This document shows, piece by piece, positions 16,350 through 24,860 of a stretch of 43,796 nt of DNA. Both the position numbers and the translations under genes were made by a program. Below the pieces are notes generated by a model. That model was not told the origin of the DNA, did no database searches, and saw only the letters and a list, made by a program, of their open reading frames with translations. Within the stretch, counting starts at the first letter, position 1. Each line of letters opens with the position of its first letter. Location: positions 1 through 43,796 of the forward strand of contig DJHS01000103.1 of the NCBI GenBank assembly GCA_002433235.1, read 5' to 3'. The stretch comes from UBA6614 sp002433235 (lineage in GTDB: Bacteria; Verrucomicrobiota; Verrucomicrobiia; Limisphaerales; UBA1100).

Positions 16350-19307
16350 ATGCGCAACACGCTCGTTATTGGCGCCCTGCTCGCCGCCGGTTTCACTGCC
16401 ACGGCTGAGGAGCCGCTTCTGCCCAAGCAGCTGGAGTTTTTTGAGAAAAAAATCCGGCCCGTGCTGGCCACCCAATGTTACTCCTGCCACAGCGCGGCGG
16501 AGGGCAAGGATAAGGGCGGCCTCACGCTCGACACCCGTGACGCGCTGCGCAAGGGCGGCGACAGCGGCGAGGTCATTATCCCGGGCGATCCCAAGAACAG
16601 CCTGCTCATTAAGGCCATGCATTGGGATCCCAAGGAAGGCCTTGAGATGCCTCCCAAGACCAAGCTGGACGAAGGCACGGTGGCGGATTTTGAGGCTTGG
16701 ATCCTGATGGGCGCGCCCGATCCCCGCAAAGGCAAGGCGGCTTCTATCAAGAAGGTTTTCTGGACGCAGGAACAGGCCGATAACCACTGGGCTTATCAGC
16801 CGATCGCCAGGCCCGTGCCGCCGACGGTAAAAGGCAACTGGGCCCGCACGCCGGTGGATCAATTCATCCGCGCCAAGCACGAGGCTGCCGGCCTGCAACC
16901 CGCGAAACCGGCTGACAAACGCACCCTCATTCGCCGCGCCTATTTCGATCTCATCGGCCTGCCGCCCACGCTGGCCGAGGTGGAAGCTTTCGTGGAGGAC
17001 AATTCGCCGAACGCCTTTAAGAAGGTGATCAACCAACTGCTCGCGCGCCCCGAATACGGCGAGCGCTGGGGCCGCTACTGGCTGGATATTGCCCGCTACG
17101 CGGATACCAGCGGTGACCGCGCCGGCGGCAACCGCCGCGACCCGCGTTATCCCTATGCGTGGACCTATCGTGATTATGTCATCCGCGCCTTTAACGACGA
17201 CAAGCCGTTTAACCAGTTTATCCGCGAACAAATCGCCGCGGATCAACTGAACCTCGATGACGAACGCGACCTCGCCGCATTGGGTTATCTGACCGTGGGC
17301 AAGCGGTTCATGAACGACGTGAACGAGGTCATTGATGATCGCATCGACGTCGTCGGCAAGGGCTTCATGGGCCTCACGCTCACCTGCGCGCGTTGTCACG
17401 ATCACAAGTTTGATCCCATCCCCACGGCCGATTACTACTCGCTGCACGGCGTGTTCAACAGCTCGCGCTATCGGGATGAACTGATTGAGGAGATTGACGA
17501 GGATGATCCGGAATTCGTCGCCTACACCGAGGCGCGCCAAAAGGCAGTGGACGGCTCGCGCGAATACGGGCTGCGTGCCTACAACCAATTGCTCGCGCGC
17601 TACACCAAGGATGCCGGCAAATACATGTTCGAGGCGCAGCGTTTTATTGATGGCAAAACCAAGGCGCGGCAGGCCCCCACGGCGGCCACCGCCGCCGGCT
17701 TGAACGGAACCGCCTTTCAAAACTGGGTGACCGCCCTGCAAAACGCCAAGCGCCGGCCCAATCGGGTATTCGGCCCGTGGTTCTTTTTCGCCAAGCTCAC
17801 CAATGCCCAGATCGCCGCCCGCACCCCGGCCCAATGGAACCGCTTGAGCGAGCAGAAAACCGTGAACCCGATCCTCGCCCAGGGGCTGGCCAAGGCGCAG
17901 CCGGAAAACCTCCGCGAGATCGCAACGGTGTATCAGAACGTGTTTCTCGACATCGAAGACCGGATGGATGGCCAGTACCCCACGGCGCACATTGTCACGG
18001 CATTCAACATGGGCTTCCGCTTTCGCACCGCGGCTCAGGCTGCCAAAATCAAGGGCATGCCCAAGCCGCTGGCTGAGCCGGCTGCGGAGGAAATCCGGCG
18101 CGTGGCATTCGGCTACCGCTCGGCGCTGGGCATGGACCCGCGCGCATTCAACCGCCTAGGCGGTAACCGCGTGCGCAACCGCCAAGTGGCCATGTTTTAC
18201 CGCACCACCGGGCTGGACTTGAATCATCCCGGCTCGCCCGCCAAAGCGATGGCGCTGCAGGATTTGCCCGCTCCGCGCGACTCGCGCATTTTCATTCGCG
18301 GCGAGCGCACCAACCTCGGCGACCGCGTGCCGCGGCAATTTCTCGAATTGATCGAAGGCGAGGAGCGTGAACCCTTCACCGAAGGCTCCGGCCGCGCCGA
18401 GTTGGCCGCGTCCATCGCCAGCGAGGACAACCCGCTGACCGCGCGCGTCATCGTGAACCGTATTTGGCAATGGCATTTCGGTGAAGGCATCGTGCGCACC
18501 CCGAGCGATTTCGGCCTGCGCAGCGATGCCCCGAGCCATCCGGCCCTGCTCGATTGGCTCGCCCGGCGTTTCATGGCCGATGGCTGGTCCATCAAACAAC
18601 TGCACCGCCTGATCATGACCTCCGCTGTGTATCAGCAAAGTGCGGTGAACGATCCGGCCTACGGCAAGATCGATCCCAACAATGCGCTGCTCTTCAAATG
18701 GAACCTGCGCCGGCTGGATTTCGAGGCCATGCGCGACACCATGCTGGTTTTGGGGGGCAACCTAGATTCAACCGCGGGCGGGCGCCCCGTAACCAACGCA
18801 GCCGCCCCGCGCCGCACCGTTTACGGTTATGTGGACCGGGCAGCGTTGCCGGACATGTATCAGGTTTTTGACTTTGCCAACCCGGACATGACCACCGCCG
18901 AGCGCGTGGAAACCACCGTGCCCCAGCAGGCCCTATTCATGATGAACAGCCAAAGCGTGCTGCAACAGGCCCGCCGCCTTGCCGCCCGGTCCGCGGTGGC
19001 CCAAGCGGAGAATGTGGAAGGCCAAGTGAAGGCGCTTTACGGAATTGTTTTCCAGCGCGCGCCCACGCCCAAAGAATTGCAGACGGCCGCGGCCTTCGTG
19101 AAAAAGCAGCCGGAAATCACGCCCCTCCGCCGGGCCCAATATCAGCGGCAGTTGGAGTATGCCCGCAAACGAGCCAAGGATTTCACCAAGCGCTACAACC
19201 GGCCCGCGCCCCAGGCCTTTTTCACCCGGATCCCCATCCCGATGGGCCCGGTCGACAAGTTGGCGCAAGTGCTGATGGAAACAAATGAGTTTCTGTACGT
19301 GCAGTAG
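16350..19307 (+). CDS. PSCyt1-DUF1549-DUF1553 cytochrome c-like protein
   Basis: 985 residues from the ATG at 16350, with a signal peptide ending FTATA-EE. PSCyt1 (planctomycete cytochrome c) at ~20-125 has the haem motif CYSCHS near residue 42 and the typical GGLTLDTRDALRKGGDSG and LLIKAMHWDPKEGLEMPP. DUF1549 (~160-365) has GLPPTLAEVEAFV, RYWLDIARYADTSG and a second haem-like motif CARCHDHKFDPI. DUF1553 (~680-925) has TARVIVNRIWQWHFGEGIVRTPSDFG. A ~250-residue insert between the last two is rich in Ala and Arg. It is exported and probably passes electrons; the substrate is unknown. Partner of the DUF1501 protein just upstream. Confidence 0.92.
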   Translation: MRNTLVIGALLAAGFTATAEEPLLPKQLEFFEKKIRPVLATQCYSCHSAAEGKDKGGLTLDTRDALRKGGDSGEVIIPGDPKNSLLIKAMHWDPKEGLEMPPKTKLDEGTVADFEAWILMGAPDPRKGKAASIKKVFWTQEQADNHWAYQPIARPVPPTVKGNWARTPVDQFIRAKHEAAGLQPAKPADKRTLIRRAYFDLIGLPPTLAEVEAFVEDNSPNAFKKVINQLLARPEYGERWGRYWLDIARYADTSGDRAGGNRRDPRYPYAWTYRDYVIRAFNDDKPFNQFIREQIAADQLNLDDERDLAALGYLTVGKRFMNDVNEVIDDRIDVVGKGFMGLTLTCARCHDHKFDPIPTADYYSLHGVFNSSRYRDELIEEIDEDDPEFVAYTEARQKAVDGSREYGLRAYNQLLARYTKDAGKYMFEAQRFIDGKTKARQAPTAATAAGLNGTAFQNWVTALQNAKRRPNRVFGPWFFFAKLTNAQIAARTPAQWNRLSEQKTVNPILAQGLAKAQPENLREIATVYQNVFLDIEDRMDGQYPTAHIVTAFNMGFRFRTAAQAAKIKGMPKPLAEPAAEEIRRVAFGYRSALGMDPRAFNRLGGNRVRNRQVAMFYRTTGLDLNHPGSPAKAMALQDLPAPRDSRIFIRGERTNLGDRVPRQFLELIEGEEREPFTEGSGRAELAASIASEDNPLTARVIVNRIWQWHFGEGIVRTPSDFGLRSDAPSHPALLDWLARRFMADGWSIKQLHRLIMTSAVYQQSAVNDPAYGKIDPNNALLFKWNLRRLDFEAMRDTMLVLGGNLDSTAGGRPVTNAAAPRRTVYGYVDRAALPDMYQVFDFANPDMTTAERVETTVPQQALFMMNSQSVLQQARRLAARSAVAQAENVEGQVKALYGIVFQRAPTPKELQTAAAFVKKQPEITPLRRAQYQRQLEYARKRAKDFTKRYNRPAPQAFFTRIPIPMGPVDKLAQVLMETNEFLYVQ

Positions 19308-19314
19308 GTTCAGT

Positions 19315-19430
19315 GCCCCACATCCCGTAAGCCACGACAATCGTACTCATGCTCGCTACCCCCTCATCGAACGGGAACCGAGTATAAGGCAAAGGCAATC
19401 CCTTTGCGGCTCCGCATGTGGATATGGGGC
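19315..19430 (+). repeat. Imperfect inverted repeat with inner hairpin after the PSD1 gene
   Basis: Outer arms GCCCCACATCC (19315-19325) and GGATATGGGGC (19420-19430) pair at 10 of 11 positions. Inside is a perfect seven-bp hairpin, GCAAAGG (19389-19395), loop CAATC, CCTTTGC (19401-19407). There is no T-run, so a classical terminator is unlikely; it may stabilise the 3' end or be chance. Confidence 0.3.
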
Positions 19431-19460
19431 TGAGAATCGACAGCCGGGCGAGATTCAGCC

Positions 19461-19712
19461 ACATTTTATATTGTATGCTTGCCTCCCAAGAATTCTAAAA
19501 AATCTTCAACTTTTTTATTGAGAACAAAAAACCCCTGAAAAACAGGCTTTTCTGGAACAAAAAACTTTTATTCCCCGGCATGGAACCAAAGGTTTTGCGC
19601 TCCCGACCAAAGGTTTTGCGGTCGGGATCAAAGGTTTTGCGGTCGGGACGAAGGGTTGGGAGCTCAAGAACAAAGATTGGGCGGCCAAAACCGTTCATCT
19701 TGGGCGCGGGAA
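19461..19712 (+). repeat. Dispersed repeat element, copy A, with 21-bp internal array
   Basis: An AT-rich head around GAATTCTAAAAA (19490) and a conserved block AAACAGGCTTTTCTGG precede six 21-bp units at 19587-19712 built on CAAAGGTTTTGCGGTCGGGA; the second and third units differ at one base. The whole arrangement recurs in reverse orientation at 38911-39196. On the minus strand the array reads in frame as heptapeptides (RKTFDPD, RKTFGRE). I see no transposase, terminal inverted repeats or target duplication. Confidence 0.7.
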
Positions 19713-19941
19713 CGTCTGATTCCTGTGGCCAATCCCCTTGCTTAAAATGTTTTAAAAACGTAGCGTGAGCTTGTGGAGCAAGTGTCTTTGGGTTTGATAG
19801 GAGCCTTGGCCACGGTGTGGGAAGGAAGCTTCGGTACTTGACGAGTACAGGTCGGATTGGCTGCAAGCCCATGCCCACAGCTTGGGAACAGGTGGTAGCT
19901 GTTTCAGGAGATTGTGAGTCTTTCAGGGAGCGGGATGTGGG
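19713..19941. other. Intergenic stretch, nothing recognised
   Basis: Between repeat copy A and the end of the minus-strand LRR gene I see no convincing gene, hairpin or regulatory site. Confidence 0.5.
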
Positions 19942-20787
19942 TTATTCCGTGAATCTGCTGTAGATTTTGCACTTTGGCCGCGTTTGCTGAAATTCAGTTA
20001 TGACATCGGCGGTGATCCGAGTGCGGTGCAGGTAAAGCTCGGTTAGGTTTTGCAGCTTGGCCAGTTCCTTGAGACCTGCGTCGGTAATTTTTGTGTCGGT
20101 CAGGCTCAGCACCTTGAGTTGTGGCAATTTGATGATTTTCTTGAGGCCGGCATCGGTGATTTCCGTCCAGCTCAAGCCAAGGGAGGTGAGTTGCTGCAAC
20201 TTGGCGACCTCCTTGAGGCCGGCATCGGTGATTTCGGTGCCGACCAGTCCAAGGTGGGTGAGTTGCCGCAGCTTGGCAATTTCCCTGATGCCCGCATCCT
20301 TGACTTGCGAGTTGTTCAACCAAAGATGTGTAAGTTGTTGTAACCGGGCCAAATCCTTGAGATTGGCGTCCGTGATCGTGTTTCGGCTCAAGTCAAGGGA
20401 ACGGAGCTGCGGCAGCTTGGCCAACTCCTTGAGGCCCGCATCGGTGACTTGGGTGCGCCACAAGTTCAGGAGGGTGAGCTGCTGCAACTTGACCAGTTCC
20501 TTGAGACCCACATTGGTGATTTGCGTTCCGTTCAAATAAAGTTTTTTAAGTTGAGGCAACTTTGCGATCTCTTTGAGGTCTGCGTCGGTGATTCGGGTGA
20601 AGGTCAGGTCAAGGTTGGTGACTTTTGCCAAGTCTGCCCTGGTGAATTTGCCCTCGGACTTCCCAAGACTTTCCCGGATCGCCTGCGCAATGATGGGGTT
20701 GGTAATGAGAGTAGAGTTTGCTTGCACCATGACTGCCTGCATCACGCATACAATTGCCATCGTTGTTGCCCGTATCCAATACCTCAT
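19942..20787 (-). CDS. Secreted leucine-rich-repeat protein
   Basis: 281 residues from the ATG at 20787, which gives a signal peptide (MAIVCVMQAVMVQANS); an upstream extension to 20931 has a poor N-terminus. A short helical cap (IAQAIRESLGKSEGKFTRADLAKVTNL) is followed by about nine ~24-residue repeats of the form LTxLxLxxTxITDAGLKELAKLxQ, the GALA-like/RNI type. It ends right after the array with TRPKCKIYSRF. Such repeats form a binding solenoid; the ligand is unknown. It is divergent from the LRR-VHL gene (97 bp between starts) and shares its N-terminal cap, so the two are probably paralogues. Confidence 0.85.
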   Translation of the reverse strand: MRYWIRATTMAIVCVMQAVMVQANSTLITNPIIAQAIRESLGKSEGKFTRADLAKVTNLDLTFTRITDADLKEIAKLPQLKKLYLNGTQITNVGLKELVKLQQLTLLNLWRTQVTDAGLKELAKLPQLRSLDLSRNTITDANLKDLARLQQLTHLWLNNSQVKDAGIREIAKLRQLTHLGLVGTEITDAGLKEVAKLQQLTSLGLSWTEITDAGLKKIIKLPQLKVLSLTDTKITDAGLKELAKLQNLTELYLHRTRITADVITEFQQTRPKCKIYSRFTE

Positions 20788-20884
20788 CACAATGCCTCGG
20801 CACTCTAAAGCACGGGCCTTCGAACACAAGGATGCACCATCACAAATCGATCGTAATTCACACGCGAGGAGATACACTCCCCCC

Positions 20885-22117
20885 ATGAAAATGGCCGCGA
20901 TTCTGGCTGTGCTGCTGGCGAGATTGAGCACGGTGCATGCGAAGAATCATCCGGATGTGGATCGCGCCATCGACATGGCCATTCGTGGCGCGTGCGGCAA
21001 AGTGAGTGGTGCACTCACCGCCGCGGATTTGGCGAAAGTCACACAACTGGGTCTGGCCGAGCGGCGGGTCAAGGACATCACGCGCTTGGGTGAGCTGCCG
21101 AATCTTCGGAGGCTGTGGCTGTACCGCAATCAAATCACCGACCTTACGCCGCTGGCCAAGTTGCGCAAACTGGAGGTTCTGTATCTTAACGCCAACCAAA
21201 TCACCGACCTCAGTCCGTTGACTCAGTGTGTGAACCTGCGAGTGCTGCACTTGGGATCCAACCGGATCAAGGATTTGGCCCCCTTGGGCAGGCTGAAAGG
21301 GCTGGAAAAACTCAGCGTGGGGTCCAACCAAGTCACCACCTTTGAACCGTTGGCCGGCTGCACCGCCTTGTACGAGCTGGAGCTGAACAACAATAAGACA
21401 GGGAATCTGTTGGCGTTAGCGAATCTCAGAAATTTGCAGCGGCTCAATGTTTCGCATAACCCGACGCCAAATCTTCAGCCGTTGGCTGGCCTTACAAAAT
21501 TGCGTGCGCTGCGCTTGGACTCCAACCAGGTGAAAGACCTCACGCCGCTGACCAATCTGAAGGAACTGCGTGCGCTGTTCCTGTCGCGCAACCAAGTGGA
21601 GAACATCAGTGCGCTCGCCCATCTGCCGCGCTTGAACGAGCTGGACTTGGCCAACAACCCTTTGAAGGACCTCAAGCCATTGGCCAGCCTAAAAAAATTG
21701 CGGTCCGTTTCATTGCAGGGCTGCAAGGTCACGAATCTCAGGCCTCTGAGGACAATGCTGACCCTGCAGGAGGTGAAGCTGATCGGCAATGCCCTGCTGG
21801 CCCTACCGGAGATTGATCAACTGCAAAAGGATCTGCCCAAGGTCAACATCAGTCACAACACCACTCGCACATACATCCGGTTTACCAACAAGACCATGGA
21901 ATCGATCGTGATCAGCTGGGTGAATTTTAGTGGGCAAATGGAGACCTACGACTCCGGACTGCGGCCTGAGGGAACCCGCCAGCAGGGCACCTACGTGGGG
22001 CATCAATGGGTTGTCTCCACCAAGGCAGGCAAGGAGATCGGCCGCACGTTTGCCACTTCGCATATTACGGACTGGCTGGTTACCCCACAAGGCGTGAAGC
22101 CGGCCCCACGAAAGTAG
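20885..22117 (+). CDS. Secreted LRR protein with C-terminal VHL-beta-like domain
   Basis: 410 residues from the ATG at 20885 (signal peptide ending STVHA-KN). After the cap shared with the divergent gene (ALTAADLAKVTQL) come about eleven 22-residue SDS22/internalin-type repeats (LEVLYLNANQITDLSPL and similar). The last ~75 residues change character: TYIRFTNKTMESIVISWVNF, SGQMETYDSGLRPEGT and GTYVGHQWVV match the von Hippel-Lindau beta domain pattern (F.N.s...v.W.NF.G....Y..L.PG......Y.GH.W). Bacterial VHL-beta-like domains occur in exported proteins, and their partner is unknown. An exported recognition protein is inferred. Confidence 0.85.
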   Translation: MKMAAILAVLLARLSTVHAKNHPDVDRAIDMAIRGACGKVSGALTAADLAKVTQLGLAERRVKDITRLGELPNLRRLWLYRNQITDLTPLAKLRKLEVLYLNANQITDLSPLTQCVNLRVLHLGSNRIKDLAPLGRLKGLEKLSVGSNQVTTFEPLAGCTALYELELNNNKTGNLLALANLRNLQRLNVSHNPTPNLQPLAGLTKLRALRLDSNQVKDLTPLTNLKELRALFLSRNQVENISALAHLPRLNELDLANNPLKDLKPLASLKKLRSVSLQGCKVTNLRPLRTMLTLQEVKLIGNALLALPEIDQLQKDLPKVNISHNTTRTYIRFTNKTMESIVISWVNFSGQMETYDSGLRPEGTRQQGTYVGHQWVVSTKAGKEIGRTFATSHITDWLVTPQGVKPAPRK

Positions 22118-22146
22118 CCGATTCACTTGTGTTGGGTGTTTTTCTG

Positions 22147-22790
22147 ATGCCTTTCATCATGTGGGTGGCTCCGCCCAAGGTGGCGCGTTTTTCCCCCGAC
22201 GTTAAACTGGATGACCAGGTCGCGCGAGTACAAGGCGGTTTGGTCACAAACGTACGCTGTGGCATGGGAAAAATTGACGGCTGCCGCCAAGGAGCAAAAG
22301 GGGTCGTGGGCGATCGTGATGGATTTGGACGAGACAATGCTGGATAATTCCGACTATCAACGTCGACTAGAGGCGAGCGGGCAGGGGCACAGTCAGGAGG
22401 CTTGGGAGAAATGGGTGGCGGAGTGCAAGGCTGGGCTAGTGCCGGGAGCAGACGAATTTATTGCCAGGGTGCGCAAGCTGCCGCGTGGGCGCATCATTTT
22501 CATCAGCAACCGTTACGCGAGAAACACGGGACATTCTCGCGCCAACATAAACCAACTGGGCCTCGGCGGGGAAAGCGACATTTACCTCCTGCGAAAGGAT
22601 CGCCATGACCGCAAGAACACCCGCCGCGCCGAAGTACTACAGGGCACCGGCCGCATGGAGGCGCACGGGGCGATAAAGGTGTTGGCTTGGTTTGGTGACG
22701 TGGCACACGACCATCCGGAGGGCCCTATCTGAATGGGGCACGCACAAGTTCATGCTGCCTAATCCGGTATATGGGAATTGGAACGAGTAG
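22147..22790 (+). pseudogene. Decayed acid phosphatase, HAD class B / e(P4) lipoprotein family
   Basis: The main intact frame (22211-22732) contains EYKAVWSQTYAVAWEKL and the HAD motif VMDLDETMLDNSDY, then the GDVAHDHP loop, and hits a stop. The family's C-terminus continues in another frame as FMLPNPVYGNWNE, ending at 22790, so there is a frameshift near 22700-22735 and part of the stretch between is missing. At the 5' end the expected Trp before MTRSREY is present, but the upstream frame is closed at 22145 and a likely remnant start (ATG 22147, MPFIMWVAPP) lies in a different frame. No lipoprotein signal remains. The parent family dephosphorylates nucleotides in the periplasm; this copy is very probably inactive. 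Confidence 0.72.
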
Positions 22791-22834
22791 AGGTGGATCG
22801 TTCGTGGTTTTATCGCAAGGCGCTGTCCATCGAT

Positions 22835-22854
22835 CCTCACGCCGAGACGCGGAG
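22835..22854 (+). repeat. Degenerate half of the CTCACGCGGAGACGC repeat
   Basis: CCTCACGCCGAGACGCGGAG resembles one arm of the long hairpin at 39294-39362. The opposite arm is absent. It lies between the phosphatase remnant and the convergent minus-strand operon. Confidence 0.5.
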
Positions 22855-22903
22855 ATCAAAAGAAATTTTTCCACGCCACTGTATCTCGGCATGATATTTG
22901 TTG

Positions 22904-23836
22904 TTACTTTCCTGTCAAAGCCAGCACCGCCCAGCAGGTGGCACTGAGGGAAATGAATTGGTCCTTGCCGTGAGGGAAACCGCTTTCAAAATATTTTTGG
23001 ATGGGGCGGCTGCGCGTTTTCACATGCCACGAGCCATCGGGTTTTTGATTGTTTAGGAGCCACTGCTCAGCACGTTGAATGGCGGGGGCAAATTGCTTCA
23101 TGGCGCCGGCCGCGCGAAGGGCTACGAGGGCTTGGCCGGTGGCGTAGGCGTCGCTGGTCATGTCGGGTTGTTGCGCAAAGCCGCCGTCGTCCCGTTGTGA
23201 GGCCAAAAGCTTGAGCACAGGGCCGAGGGTGGCGTTGGGTGCGCTCGCGAGTCCAAGGATTTGAAACACGCGGTCCTCAGTGGAATTCGGTTTGGTTTTT
23301 GTCAGCCATTCGAGGGCGCGCTTTCGCCCGGGTGCATCATCCGGCAGGCTTTGCACGGCCAGTGTGGTTGCGGTGAAATGACTGTCCTCTAATGGAGGCC
23401 GATGCGTGCGAATGCGCCAGCTGCCGTCTTTGTGTTGCGTTTTCTTGAGATAAGCTATTAGAGCCTCGCTCGTTGGGTTGGGTTTAAAATTCACCGCCCG
23501 CAAGCCGGCCAATGCATAGCCCGCGGTATACGGTCCGCCGACCACGCCTTGGCCCTTGGGCAGTCGGTCCTGTCGGTCGGCAAAATACTCGAGCGTGAAT
23601 GCAGTTTGGTCCTTAACAACCTTGTCATCCACCTTGAAGCCAAACTGTTTCGCGCGGCTGAGCGACATCAAGGGCAGTGCCTGATGATGGCAGGTGAAAC
23701 AGTCACGTTTCTGAATGTAAACACCGACGGTTTTCTCAATAAGCGGAATCGCCTTGGCCACCGCCTCGCGCTTGGTGGCGGCTTGAGTGGCGATACCTAC
23801 CGCCACAGAAACACTGAGCGTATAGAGAATTCTCAT
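22904..23836 (-). CDS. Secreted prenyltransferase/squalene-cyclase-repeat protein with CxxCH
   Basis: 310 residues from the ATG at 23836; an in-frame TTG at 23842 only adds MR. The signal peptide ends near TQA-AT. Near the mature N-terminus is DCFTCHHQALPLMSLS, a c-type haem-binding CXXCH. The rest is an alpha/alpha toroid with QW-like motifs: KDGSWRIRT, DDGGFAQQ, PDGSWHVKT. This is the terpene-cyclase/prenyltransferase fold, but I see no DXDD or zinc site of a working cyclase, so catalysis is doubtful. A haem-bearing periplasmic binding protein is more likely. Last gene of the minus operon, 16 bp after the DUF3500 gene. Confidence 0.8.
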   Translation of the reverse strand: MRILYTLSVSVAVGIATQAATKREAVAKAIPLIEKTVGVYIQKRDCFTCHHQALPLMSLSRAKQFGFKVDDKVVKDQTAFTLEYFADRQDRLPKGQGVVGGPYTAGYALAGLRAVNFKPNPTSEALIAYLKKTQHKDGSWRIRTHRPPLEDSHFTATTLAVQSLPDDAPGRKRALEWLTKTKPNSTEDRVFQILGLASAPNATLGPVLKLLASQRDDGGFAQQPDMTSDAYATGQALVALRAAGAMKQFAPAIQRAEQWLLNNQKPDGSWHVKTRSRPIQKYFESGFPHGKDQFISLSATCWAVLALTGK

Positions 23837-23852
23837 TCGCAAAAAACGTGTC

Positions 23853-24860
23853 TCACACGCGGGCGATGTTCACGAAACAATGCACGTGGCCGAGCACGCG
23901 GTAGTTCCACACGAAGCCCGGACCCTCGAGGCGCCAGAAGTGCCAGCGGATTTTTTCGTCGGTGGACCGCTTTTCTTTGTAAAAGGCGAGGTTGATTTTC
24001 TCGAGGCCGCCGTTGGCCTTCACGATGTCCATCACCTCATCGCCGTCCTCCTTGCGGAACGGCGCCACGCACGCGCGCATCACCTTGAGCACCTGCTCGC
24101 GTTGGTCGGGCGACAGCTCGCCGATGCCGATGCCTGGGTACGGGCGCTCGCGGTGCTTCACGGACTTCGCCATTTCACCGGGCGAGCCCTGCGCGATCAC
24201 CGCCGCCTGACGCTGCTTGGCGTCCAGCGCATCGTACACGCTTTGCACGGCCTTGGTTTGGAAGCGGTAAACATTTTTCTCGCTGTAGCCACCGGCAATG
24301 TGGCCGTAATAAATCGGCCCGCCGAACGCCGCGCCCGGAATGGTGTTGCCGTCGCAACGCACGGTGAGGTGATGCCCGGTGAACAGCCACGAAAACTGGC
24401 CCTGATTTGGGTCGCCAAAAAAGTGCGCGCCACAACCCGCCAGCGAGCCGCTGTTGTCAAACTCCTCGTCACGCGAAATTTTGTGGTAACCCTCGTCATC
24501 TGAGCAGATCGCCTTCAGCGCCCGCTCGATCAATTCCTGCTGCGCCTTCGTGTAGATACCGCCGATCTTCTCATTTTTCAGTGCGCGGTTGTACATGCCC
24601 AGCCGTGTCGGCACGCGGTTCTTGCCCGCGCCCGCATCAAACGCCAGCGCCACGCCTTTCTTTTGCTCTTTCGTCAAAGTGGCAAACAACTCCTTCAACA
24701 ACGCTTCTGCCGGCTTCTCTTTCGCCGGCTTGGCCAACACCGCCGGAGCCGTCGCTGCCACCGCGGCGGTCGTGCCCGCCAGTTTCAAAAAATCGCGCCG
24801 CGCAATGGAGGCGTCCTCAAAGAAATTACAATCAGGGCAGTCAGATTCGATGATGTTCAT
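23853..24860 (-). CDS. DUF3500 protein, Tat-exported
   Basis: 335 residues from the ATG at 24860, whose ATGA overlaps the TGA stop of the G8 gene, indicating translational coupling. A Tat signal (IARRDFLKLAGTTAAVAATA) is preceded by a short Cys-containing lead (ESDCPDCNFFED). The body matches DUF3500: FSWLFTGHHLTVRCDGN, GGPIYYGHIAGGYSEKNVYRFQ, and the end IRWHFWRLEGPGFVWNYRVLGHVHCFVNI. The family is exported and of unknown activity; conserved His and Trp residues suggest metal or ligand binding. Confidence 0.85.
   Translation of the reverse strand: MNIIESDCPDCNFFEDASIARRDFLKLAGTTAAVAATAPAVLAKPAKEKPAEALLKELFATLTKEQKKGVALAFDAGAGKNRVPTRLGMYNRALKNEKIGGIYTKAQQELIERALKAICSDDEGYHKISRDEEFDNSGSLAGCGAHFFGDPNQGQFSWLFTGHHLTVRCDGNTIPGAAFGGPIYYGHIAGGYSEKNVYRFQTKAVQSVYDALDAKQRQAAVIAQGSPGEMAKSVKHRERPYPGIGIGELSPDQREQVLKVMRACVAPFRKEDGDEVMDIVKANGGLEKINLAFYKEKRSTDEKIRWHFWRLEGPGFVWNYRVLGHVHCFVNIARV

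Noticed and set aside
14859..17990. A 1043-codon open frame on the minus strand
   Set aside because: It lies antisense to the DUF1501 and PSCyt1/PSD1 genes, has no recognisable domains and a His/Gly/Val-rich composition typical of the antisense frame of GC-rich genes.
19587..19712. CRISPR array
   Set aside because: Units are contiguous and degenerate with no spacers, and there are no cas genes; the 21-bp period is a tandem repeat.
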